Of a DNA stretch of 64,000 nucleotides, positions 34,909 to 45,500 are shown one piece after another. The position numbers were made by a program, and so were the translations under genes. Numbering within the stretch: the stretch's first letter is position 1; every line of letters starts with the position of its first letter. Below the pieces are notes generated by a model. The model did not search any database. It saw nothing but the letters and a program-made list of their open reading frames with translations, and was not told where the DNA came from. The stretch lies in NCBI GenBank assembly GCA_964019055.1, contig OZ025212.1, positions 461,157 through 525,156 of the forward strand, in the 5' to 3' direction. This DNA comes from Anthopleura xanthogrammica. Its lineage: Eukaryota > Cnidaria > Anthozoa > Actiniaria > Actiniidae.

Positions 34909-37900
34909 CTACCATAATGAATCCATGTCATCACAACCATCCATTTCATCTTCAAATGGTCTTTTGATCCCTGCTGAATAATAATTATGAACACACATTA
35001 AATATTATTTAGTATTTTCTCTATTTTTGGCTTCTAAACAATTTCCTTGCATCCTTAGAAACAAACCACCCTTGTATGATAACATCAATTTTATCCTCAG
35101 TGGTCCTAAAACACTCTGTGTGGAACACCCCAACAAAGCTCAACCAATTTGTGAATATTTTTCTGTCTATTGCTAGACAGGCTAGTGTCTCAGTGGTCCT
35201 AGAACACCCTATGTGGCACACCCCAGGAAAGTATAAATAATTTTTAAAATTAATATTTCTCATTCTGTCTATTGCATGAAGAACTAGTGTCTCAGTGGTC
35301 CTAGAACATCCTGTGTGGCACACCCCAGGAAAATTCAAATAATTTGTAAACTTAATTTTCTCACCATTTCTTCTGTCTATTGATTGGCAGTCTAGTTGTT
35401 GTTGTCTTGCCTGGTATTTTGCCAAGTAAATTGGTTCATATTCCTTAGGAAAAACACAATTATATGACAATATGAATTATAACTGTCTAATCTATAAAGG
35501 ATTTCAATTTAGTAGCCCAATTCTGTTATCTACCTACCATCAACTGGTGTGCAAATCCTTCATTAGGATTGATACAAAATCGTTTCTGTTGCACATGTTG
35601 GAAGGCATCTCTGTATCAAATAAAAATACACTAGAAATTACTGATGTGATAATTTGGAAAAGTGTTCAAACAATCTTTAGTGTTAGTGCTACTATTGGTA
35701 CCAATGGTCAATGGTTATTACATAGCCTGCATAGTGCTAAAGAGGAAAGACGTATGCCAAGAAGATGGGATAGGGAGGGAGGGAGGGAGGGACAGGGCAA
35801 GGGAGAGCAAAGGACTCCTATCTGCACAATTACTTTTAAGTCTTATGTATTACAACAATTTAATATCATATCATAAATCCTTTATATACCAACCTGTATG
35901 ACAAGCCATATGTTTCCATTATATATGCAATCATCAGTGCCGCACTGCAAGATAAACAACAACACATATCAGCACATGGTTCACAAAATGTCGAATCCAA
36001 TTCATTTAATTGGGTTACCTGTGTTTTCAAAACCACAGGGAGTCCAAACAACAACAAAATTATGTACTAGTTTGTTCTTTCATACCTGCGTGAAATGCCT
36101 GCATTGCCATGAAGTAGAACATTGCCTAACCAGAGAACACAAACAAATATAAATGAGAGAACAAAAGACACATATTCCTATAGTCATTATATTCAAAATT
36201 ATTCACACCTCTCCCATAGAGGGTCCATGTTCTGACCAATATTCTCCAGTGAGAACATTACCCTATGTAATACCCTACAGTAGAAGGAGTATGGGTAATT
36301 TTTGGAACTATACAATGTGATTTTTAACAGCTGTTTAACCTTACCTTCAGATGAAAGGCCATCATCAATAAAGGCTTTGACCTGAAGATAGAACAATTCA
36401 AGAGGCAACTGATGAACATGCTATTGTTCTAACCCCCTAGCTTCGGCAATATACCTAATTTGTCTAGGTGAAATATTCTCACATTTCAGACCACATGTCA
36501 TTTTTGAGAGGATAAAATTCTTCATTTGAGTTGTATCCATATTCATGTGTCTTCACATGCACAACTGTTAAACAAAGAATCTTATTCTCAAGGGAATGAC
36601 ACATGGTACAAAATGGGTAAACATTACACCAAGACAAATTAGGTTTATTACAAATCACTATATTTATATATTCATTTCTCACCTGTGGGAAATGTTTGAT
36701 AATGTTTTCTGTTGGCAGATCTGCTACATCTAAAATTAAATACCTAAAATAATAAGAAATATTGGGTTGAATAATATGTTTAAATCTTTAAACAAGACTT
36801 GGATTCGAGCTTAAAAAGTTAATTAATATACTTACTTAAAATCATTTTTGAAATTTGCTTTAACAAAATTTGCTTCTATATCCTGTCTTATACAAACAAT
36901 GTGTGTTATGGAGTGGGCTTTCAAGTTGTCAAACTAAAATAAAAAAATAAAAATTGTGTTAGTAAATATATAGCTTGGGAAGCACAGGTAGCGCAGCAGT
37001 GAGAACGCTTCCAGTCTCACCAATGCGACCTGGGTTCAAGTGCTACTGAGCTCAACTGGTGCTTCATGTGAGCAGTTTTGTTTGTTCGTTTTCTCCTGTG
37101 CTTTGATTCCTGAGAGGATAACAACAATTATAATTCATTCTTCACCTTGCTTTTCATTGCTGCTGAATATGGCCCAAGGTATATTCCAGGGACAATCTCC
37201 TGAGACACAAGAAATATATGGAAATGTTTAGATGAAAATTAACCTACTAAATTGCATTGAGAAAAAAATAATTTATTATTACTATTTATCATTAATTAAT
37301 TAATAATTAATTCAACTGCAAATATCTGTAACGAATACTATAACAAGTGCATAAATGCAGAAAGAAAGCCACTAGTTTATCAGCATTGGAACTATTTTGT
37401 GTTTATCCTCAATAATGTGAAGCTGGTTATTACTTTTAATCATTAATGTATCTCATATTTACCTGCATATCCCTTCTTTTGGAGTATGTCCAGTCCTGTT
37501 CAAGAAAATAGCTATGTTAGTACTCTGTCCAAAAATACCATTATGGCAACTCTTCAAGCCAATACCCTGCCACTGATTTTTTTTTATTTTTTTTTTTTTA
37601 AGTATAGTATGTATTTAATCAATCAATCAATCAATCATTTTATTTTCAAATTAAATTAAATAATTACAGTTGTTGCACAACCTGCTGATAGCTTTGCTAA
37701 TCTAGGCAGGTTGTAGAATAGTTATGAAATGAAATGAAAACTGTAATAATTACTAGCTGAAGTCAGGTAATGTATATACTAAATTCAGGATTAATATCAA
37801 AGGCAAGATATATATTATATACCCCCTCCCCCTTAAAATGGAGGCCTAAGGCATTCTGCATATTAAGTACTGAATAAATAGAAAGCCCCTTAAATATTTA

Positions 37901-38034
37901 TCCAAGAACTACGAGAAAATAGCCGATAATCAGGAAGGACAACTGACACTTCATAAAAACCTCACCACAATATCATCCTTGTTTGGGATCTCTGGGAAAT
38001 CAAACAGTCTTCCAGGACCTCCAGAGGATTGCAT
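34909..38034 (-). CDS. STYX: STYX pseudophosphatase (dual-specificity phosphatase fold)
   Basis: STYX is a catalytically dead dual-specificity phosphatase that binds phospho-ERK and F-box proteins. Exons on the minus strand: 38034-37966, 37495-37463, 37199-37146, 36933-36836, 36743-36683, 36381-36345, 36125-36086, 35944-35894, 35610-35538, 35443-35365, 34973-34909; 660 nt, 219 aa (human about 223). Residues resemble human STYX along the whole length: DWTYSKRRDMQ, VPGIYLGPYSAAMKSK, ITHIVCIRQDIEANF, AYIMETYGLSYRDAF, YEPIYLAKYQ. The P-loop reads HGNAGISR at about 129-136, with glycine where active phosphatases have the nucleophilic cysteine, exactly as in STYX. A C-terminal acidic tail follows IKRPFEDE. 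Head-to-head with FKBP3. Confidence 0.95.
35094..35395. repeat. Tandem repeat, about 100-bp unit, three copies, overlapping a STYX splice donor
   Basis: Units begin near 35096, 35189 and 35291 with CTCAGTGGTCCTAGAACA, then GTGTGGCACACCCCAGGAAA, and end with TTCTGTCTATTG. The last TTCTGTCTATTG is the 3' end of STYX exon 35443-35365, so the duplicated unit contains the exon edge. Confidence 0.85.
36010..36048. repeat. Fused terminal repeats of family I
   Basis: TTGGGTTACCTGTGTTTTC then AAAACCACAGGGAGTCCAA: an almost solid palindrome made of the two ends of the element at 38169-38382. In a STYX intron. Confidence 0.65.
36453..36644. mobile_element. MITE-like element, family A copy 2
   Basis: Outer inverted repeat ACCTAATTTGTCTAGGTG / CACCAAGACAAATTAGGT, inner CATTTCAGACCACATGTCAT / ATGACACATGGTACAAAATG. 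It shares an internal GTTGTATCCATATTCATGTG-like block with copy 1 in matching position. Lies in a STYX intron. Confidence 0.9.
36973..37140 (+). mobile_element. tRNA-derived SINE, copy 2
   Basis: A-box-like GGTAGCGCAGCAGTG and B-box GGGTTCAAGTGC at about 37032, then a TTTGTTTGTTCGTTTTCTCC tail resembling the SINE at 39973. It ends within about 10 bp of STYX exon 37199-37146. Degenerate as a tRNA. Confidence 0.7.
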
Positions 38035-38168
38035 CTATAAAAACGCACCCAGAAGGCGCAAAAACCGAATGAAGAGGCTACAAATTCGATGTTTTTACGC
38101 AGTGTTTTTTACAGACCTCATCTTTACGCAGCAACCATTTTGTTTTTGAAGGTAGTACCCAGTCTCTA

Positions 38169-38382
38169 GTACCACAGGGAACCCAATTTAGAAAATGTAT
38201 TAAAAAAACGAAAATAGTCTAATATTTAAAACTTCCCCTTCATTTGAATTTGCACTTGAAGCCATGGCGGCCAAGATAGTACATTGCGTAATATAATTTA
38301 ATGGAAAAAATTAGACAGAAATAAAGTATAATATTTTTCGCGCGCCTTCCATACTTATCTAAATTGGGCTCCCTGTGGTAAA
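38169..38382. mobile_element. MITE-like element, family I, filling the STYX/FKBP3 promoter
   Basis: Left end TAGTACCACAGGGAACCCAA continuing TTTAGA, right end TCTAAATTGGGCTCCCTGTG continuing GTA: imperfect inverted repeats of about 25 bp. Size 214 bp. It occupies most of the 371 bp between the STYX and FKBP3 start codons. Confidence 0.85.
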
Positions 38383-38405
38383 CTGGTCAGGTGTGAAGAA
38401 TCAAG

Positions 38406-41354
38406 ATGGCGGCCCAAGAACCCACAAGAAGTTATACTGACGAACAACTCCACTCTGATGCTGTATCCAAGAAGGATATCATCAAATTCCTGCAAGAAAA
38501 TGCAACGTTCGAGGTTTGGAGTATGTTTTAGAGAGGGTTTGAGGATAAATGGGTGTGAAATCGGGGAGTGTTTGTGGTTGAAATTTTATTATTTTTGCAC
38601 GTGGAATGTTAATCGACCAAGCATTAATTAAGTTTTTAGACTTATTCGTACAAGAATTTAATTAGATATCCTACATCAAAACATAAATAATACAGTACTG
38701 ATTGACAATTTTTATTTAATTTTGCGCCTTTTCACAGCTTAACGCTTAGTTTTCTCATATGGTTAACTACGGTTTTGTAAGCTTGTTTAAGTTGAGTAGC
38801 TTGATTTTGTTTTTCGTTAGTTTTTCCACCTTTTCTTGTATATATATTATTTTGTTCTAATTTATGAATCTTTAGGGCGTTAGTATTGTATTATTTGTAG
38901 TTTTTTGTAGCTTTTTTATCTTTACAACCAGCCAAAAGCAGCTTAAGAGCAAACTAGTGAATGAAAAATTAATGAGCAAATAAATGATTGAATCAGAAAT
39001 GAATGAATGATATAAGACGGTTGTTCATGCATAATGATCAACTCCTGTAGGATGGACCCTCTTTCCCTCTCCCCCCACTTATCCTGGAATCAGGCCATGT
39101 AGTCTTTCAAAAACTGTAAGTTACTACTAAAAGAGAGAGTATTTTCAGACTTTACTTATGTGTTGGAATTCCAGTTCTTAAAAGAGATGAAACTGAATGG
39201 CAAGCTGAATAACATTGCCAAGACAAGTAAGAAAGACCATCTCATCACTGCATATAATGCAATGTTTGAGAAGAAAGCATTCAAGCAGTCTGATGATCCA
39301 ACATTGGAAGAACAGCTAGAAGAGGCACAGCTGGCCAAGAAGACTGCCGCTATGGCTATAGCTGAAGAGAAAAAGAAAGAAGCCGCTAAAGAAGCAGCTG
39401 ACGCTGTAAAAGAGGTTTGTCATGCTAGTTCTTATTTGATATTGAACAGTATATTAATTTGTGAATCATACACACTAATAGCCCACTTTCCATATTCTGG
39501 TTGAGTGATCACACACATAGGAATTCAAGATGAGGCTCCGGGGAAACAATGAAGTAATTCTAATATATTCTTTTGTTTCCCCGGAGCTTCGCCTTGAATT
39601 TCTTTGCGTGTGATCACTCAACCAGAATGTCAAAAATGGGCTATTGTGGCTGGTGAAGGCAGCAAGCATGATTCCATGTCTTTCGTCAAACCCCACCCCA
39701 CACCTCTTCTAGTGGAAGAAGTCCTGGATCCACTTCTGCCAGTCTTCATTCATAAATCTAAGCTTGTCTCTGTAATATTTCTCTTTATTTCTCATTATTT
39801 CCCAGGAACCCAAGTACAAAAAGATTATCCTGAAACAAGGAGACAAGACAACCTACCCCTCAAAGAATGACAAGGTGTCTTGTTTGTACACAGGAAAGCT
39901 AGAAGATGGCACCATCTTTGACACTAATTGTGCAAGTAAGGGCTTAGATTATCAATAGATAACGATAACTTGTTGGCGTGGGTGGCGTAGTGGTTTACCA
40001 TTACTCACCTCTCACCACTGTGGTCCTGGTTCGAGCCCCAGCTCAGGTTGGATCATATGTGAGTTGAGTTTGTTTGATGTGTTTTTCTTTCCTGTGCCAC
40101 AAGAGTTTTTTCTCCAAGTTTTCTGGTTTTTCTCCCTCAAAAAAATCAACATGTGAGTTGAGTTGTATGCACAGAATATATTATAATGTAGTGGTAGTGT
40201 GTGTGAGTGACAGTTGGCCAAATTGGAAACCAGTATTAAACTACTGAATTTGTATCCCACTATAAAAAAGTGATTTATTTTATTTATTGGATTATTCTTT
40301 AGCTTTTTTCAAAAATTTTTTAAAATTCTGTTGAGTAATTGAGATTTTTGTACTTACTTGACAGGTACTGCCAGAAAGAATAGAAAGGGTGAAATCAAGC
40401 CCTTGATTTTTCCAGTTGGAACTGGCAAAGTTATTAGAGGGGTGAGGTTTATATTGCTATTAAGTTCTGTAATGAATAACTTAAATCAATAGCTAAGACC
40501 TCTTTACCTTGGGCATTTTTTTGGCCCATTTCAGACCATGTTTCATTCCTTTGAGAATAGGATTCTTTGTTTTATTTGCATCCATACAAAGAAATTATAC
40601 TCAACAGAATGACCCATGCTCTGAAATGGGCAAAACATGCTCAAGGTTAAGAGGTCTATTTTGGTGCAAAGGGAAGAAGCAAGACAAGGGGAGTTAGAAA
40701 AGAGGACAATAAGCCCTTTTCTACTGATGTTTCCAAAAACAAATTCAAAGTCAAATTGCAACTTGCTGGAAAGACATTTGAATTTCATTAGGCCACTGAA
40801 CAAGAAACCAACCAGTGACAGTTGTTTTTGTATGCGCCACTTGTATAACAGTTGCTGTTCTTGTATTTAGTGGGACGAAGCTCTTCTGACCATGAGTAGG
40901 GGTGAGAAGGCTGAACTGCATATTGAATCAGAATGGGCCTATGGAAGGAAAGGTCTTCCTGATGCAGGGTAAGTAAGCTGATATATCATCATGTATCATC
41001 AATTATTAGGAACAGCTGATGCAGGGTTTACTTAATTAGGCGGCTGTATCAATGAAGGGGTGGCAATATAACAGGTACAATTGGGACGTGGAATGGCAAA
41101 GGTAGGCGGCTTAGATATGGAAGTAGACACCTGAGTTCACCAGTTGCCAGCTTCTTATGAAATCCCTACTGATGGGGGAAACGTTCTCAGCTATTTTAGG
41201 AGAAGAGATCAGTCAAGAAGGGTTTCCAGATTAATTCTAAAGTGTTCATTCTGTCTCTATGTTCATAAAAGTATGTATTTCATTGTTTTGTTGCAGAATC
41301 CCACCATTTGCGAAGCTAATCTTTGAGGTTGAGCTTGTCAATGTTGCTGACTAG
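38406..41354 (+). CDS. FKBP3: FKBP3/FKBP25 nuclear peptidyl-prolyl isomerase
   Basis: FKBP25 is a nuclear FK506-binding prolyl cis-trans isomerase with an N-terminal helical domain that binds nucleic acid. Exons: 38406-38513, 39175-39414, 39806-39935, 40365-40441, 40871-40968, 41297-41354; 711 nt, 236 aa (human 224). N-terminal helical domain about residues 10-75 ([30 protein letters not shown]), a lysine/alanine/glutamate-rich linker about 85-116, and the FKBP domain about 125-236. The latter has [28 protein letters not shown] and the closing [10 protein letters not shown] strand. Starts MAAQEPTR, like the vertebrate protein. Polyadenylation signal at 41775. Confidence 0.97.
39479..39644. 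mobile_element. MITE-like element, family F
   Basis: Ends TAGCCCACTTTCCATATTCT and AGAATGTCAAAAATGGGCTA are inverted repeats bounded by TA; the arms continue with GGTTGAGTGATCACAC / GTGTGATCACTCAACC and GGCTCCGGGGAAACAA / TTGTTTCCCCGGAGC. In an FKBP3 intron. Confidence 0.9.
39973..40260 (+). mobile_element. tRNA-derived SINE, copy 3
   Basis: A-box-like GGTGGCGTAGTGG, B-box GGTTCGAGCCC at about 40028, then TTTGTTTGATGTGTTTTTCT and CCAAGTTTTCTGG tail motifs shared with copies 2 and 4. In an FKBP3 intron. Confidence 0.75.
40496..40657. mobile_element. MITE-like element, family A copy 3
   Basis: Inverted repeat AGACCTCTTTACCTTGGGCA at the left pairs with CTCAAGGTTAAGAGGTCT at the right; inner GCCCATTTCAGACCATG / CATGCTCTGAAATGGGC. 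In an FKBP3 intron. Confidence 0.9.
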
Positions 41355-42536
41355 GATTAACTTGAAATCCAACATGCAGCCCCACTTTTACCCTGGTTAG
41401 GAGAACCATTGGCAGCATGCAGGCTACCTTGATTATAGGGACATTAAGATCCATGATGGGAGCGAGGATGCTGATAAGGGAATATGATGCAAGCACGTTA
41501 TGAAAACAGTTTTCTGTGTGCTGACATTGTCCCCAAAAATGTTCTCTCTAGGAATTGAGAAAACACCAACTGATGTTCTAGCAAGGATGGTGATGACATG
41601 GATGACAGTGTGCACACAGAAAAACATTTTATAAACATGCTCATGTCATTGTCTGGCGTCAGCATCCTAGCTCTGGTAAATGGATCATAAGGTCCCTAAT
41701 ACAAGCTCTACAGTGTTCAAAGCACTATCTGTTATTAGACTGTTGTTTAGATCATTGTATATAATGTTACTGTTAATAAAAACACACAAAATGTTAGTAT
41801 GTGTCTATATGTTACAAGATCTGAGAAAGGAGGGTCTTGAAAAGGAGGGGTGGTGCACCAAAGGGGGGGGGGGGAATGTACCTAAGAAGAAAAATGAAAG
41901 GGAAGGAGAAGGATGTAAGCAGGAAAAAAAAGAGATGGCAAAGAAAATTATACCCCCTACAGAACTTGTTAAAGGAAGCTAGAGATAGAAGGGTATAAAG
42001 TCATCTTGGAAAGAATGATAGCTAGAATAATTTACAGGCATTTCTCATTAATTAATCTTTCCACATGGAATAGAACAAAGAAATGTTTTAGCTTTATTTA
42101 TTTATGGCTTCCATTCTCGGTCAATATTTGCTTATCTTTGAAAACCTGATCCGCTTTGATGCTTTTAAAATTCCTCTCTAGGGAGGGGTAGAATAGCTTA
42201 TTAGCACATGCAAATGTTATTATCTTTCACCAACTTCATAACCATTAAATGAATTCTGTACAAAAAAAATCCTTAAAAGATACTATGACGTTGACTTTAA
42301 ATCATTTCTATTTATTCTGAGAAGGATATTTTTAGGAAGTAAAAGAAATGCCGCCATCCCTCCCTCCCTAAGTATCATAGTGAATATCTTAACTTGTACT
42401 TGTTCAAACTTGCCCTTTAGTACACACTGCGCTGCTGGTGATAAACATGTCTGCCATTACTAGGAATCCATAACTACATCTGAAAAATATTTCTACACTC
42501 TAAACGTAAAAAGTCTTTAAAATCAAACTAAACACA
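41355..42536. other. Region between FKBP3 and Pellino
   Basis: FKBP3 3' UTR followed by unique AT-rich sequence. An inverted arrangement at 41425-41670 (TCCATGATGGGAGCGAGGAT / ATCCTAGCTCTGGTAAATGGA) may be another small element. No coding sequence. Confidence 0.5.
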
Positions 42537-45500
42537 ATGCCAGGGTGAGTAGAGGTTGGGAAATATTCTCTTTATTGTTAATGTTCGCAGACAAAAGTGA
42601 AATATCAACAGAGGAAAAGCGTCGTTTAGTGATTGAACTCACCACAAATGTCGTCTTTTACTCAATACTACAACCAGATAATGCACTCTGTTGTGTAAAA
42701 AACGACATTATCATTTAGTTTGGACTCTGTTACTTCGTTCTTATTTTTATAGAGTTTGAATTTAGCTTTAAACATTAATTTTCAAGCGTGAGTGAGTATT
42801 TTCCTTTACAAGTTCAACCATGCCCTAGTAGCATGGGGTTTAATTCAGATGGCGAAAATACTCTCTCTTTTTCAATATTTCAACTTCTCATTTTAGAATT
42901 TTTAATGGTTTTAGTTATAAACGCATGATATATTTTCTGTTTTAAATTTATGTATTGCATTTAATTCAATTACATAACTACTTTTACAAAAATTAAAGCA
43001 TGGTTGGACCTTTGTTGTGTTGCGTGACACATAATAATGAATATATAGATTGCTAAATACTAACCATTAAGATTGTCTGATAAAATATTAATTCCCTCAA
43101 TCCCACAATTGGTTTACCCTAAAAGGCTCAAATCAGATGCTCGAATGAAATAATTTTTTTCATACATCCGCAAACCCATAGATATATATCTATCATGTAA
43201 ATATATATATAAGCCACTTCTTTAGACATAGTACATAAATAAACAGTTTTCTTAGGTTATTTGTATAAATGCAGAGAAATACTCAAATCTAGTTCAGGAT
43301 TAATGGCCACATTTCGCAGGGGATAAACTGCCTAGCTATAGGTACCCTTCATTTAATAAATTCCTGCCGATTATCGGTTAGTTAAGAATTCAACCACAAA
43401 TATCATGTTAATGACATTGTTCTGTTTCAGCGCAGGTCTTGTCATTTTGATTCTCATAAATATCTTCAGTAAACTTGATATCAATGTTTTTGAATTAAAT
43501 CTTTGACGTCATGTTTTAAACTTTGCTACAAAAGAATGGCCAAGCGAAAAAGAAAGAAAAAAATGTATTTTTGGTTAAGAAGAATAATACAATACAAATT
43601 GTATTATTCTTGACACTAAGTGTTTTTGATGAAAGTATTTTATGCAAATTTTGTTTTGAAAAATATCGGAAGAACTTGAGTTATCAATATTAAATGTGAA
43701 GTTACCACATTCCCCCAGGTTTTAGAGATTCTTATTTATTATAAAAATATTTCTTGATTAAAGTAATGAATTATAATTATATTTTCAAGGCATTGATCAT
43801 CACATGTAGCTATTTTTAATGATACAATATGGTATATCACATTTGTGAAGTTTATCTCACCATAAGTAAATTTAAAGTCTATCTGATTACATACCACAAC
43901 AATAGGGAATATAATAAGGCATTAATTTAACATGAGATATAGTATCGATAAAAATCGTTCAATTGTATGCCTCATGGACGTGTTGAAAAAAGTTACTGAA
44001 GCATGGCAGACATGCCAAGACAAGTTTCAATATTTGAACCATGAAGCAGTCTATTTGTTTGATGTTATGATGTTTGGAAAATGGTGTATTTATTCCAGGG
44101 TAGTGATATCGTCACTATAGTATTTTTATTCCTTTAGATTATTTAAGACGAATATTTTGTATGCTACGTTAAAAACAATAGTACTCACCACAGGAAACCC
44201 ATAAAACTTTTTCTTTGTTGTTTGGGAAAAATAAACAAAAAACCCGTCACTGTATTTGAATTATTTAAGGGATGCTTTTTCTTAATGAGGGTAAAATCCA
44301 TATTACAATGACATATCTTTTATTGTTCATGAAACAGGACAGAGGCTAGCACTTCTAAATCCCCAACATCATGTGCTCCCGAACACAAGAAACTACGTCA
44401 AGATACGGACGTGAAAGTACCAAAGTCATTACCAGAGTCATTGGCAATACGATCGGAAGCAGCAGAGAAAGTTAAAACAGTTTACGGCATGCTGGTTGTG
44501 CTCGGGTAAGTGTTATATTGGATACGTATTACAGATTAATTGGTTACCCATGTATCAATTATTACCTGTAAATAACTTGAAAAGGACTAAGTAAACACAC
44601 AGAAGCATTAATATTAGCTATAAACACATGTAACAATTTCTGACAGTATGTACATGTTGGTTAATGAGTGCATGGATTCGTACTTTGGCATGATTGTGTC
44701 TGTGTCTGTTCCGTGCCACAAAGGGCACACCTATAATGGTTGCTGTTAATGCTTTTCCTGTATGTTAGTTTATTTATCTTGTACTCCCTAATTGAGCTAA
44801 ATGTCAATTCCGTACACAGTTATAACGGCAAGGATCCTAATGGTCACCATGTGCGACAGAAAAGTAGTTATACCTTAATGAAAAAGAAAAACTTTACTGG
44901 AGTGAGACCTTACAAGCAACATCTGGCCAGTTCAGCTGCCGGCCAACAAGTACGTTTGCTTTTTAACTGAATACATGCTTTATAATATGTCTAAGGAATA
45001 CCTGTGACCAGTTCCTTCTACTTCTGAAGTCATCTTGGATAATGAGTTCTCCACGAGGAACGACATTAGTGTGGAACTAGAAGACTTTGTTTAAGAAATT
45101 TTGTTTCAGAGCAAGTGATCAGTTCTGTCATGGTGGATGATCTTGAATGTTTAAGCTTTAGTGTGCATTGATTGTAAGCTAGGTGGCTAAGCATGTCATT
45201 GACTAGTCGGTACTCTGCATACAATGCCATATAAACGTCAATGCGCACGTCGGTGTCTTTGGCTTTACTCCTGAATCACTATGAATCTTGATAGTTATAA
45301 TTGTTATAAGACTTATTAGTAAGTACTAATATACCAGTCGGCTGGATTGGTTTTGCCATATTTGATTCATAATAGTACATTGCATATCATATTCTTCACA
45401 GGCGATGCAATCCAACAAATCCCACAGTGTTTCATATACTCTTGATAGAGGAAGATCTGTTGTCGTCGAGTACTGTAAAGATGAAAATTCTGATATGTTT

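Noticed and set aside
35021..35470. 149-residue minus frame with repeated Cys/Arg motifs
   Set aside because: Only its first part (to 35365) is a STYX exon; the rest is the tandem repeat in the intron. Kept as a possible isoform, not as a separate gene.
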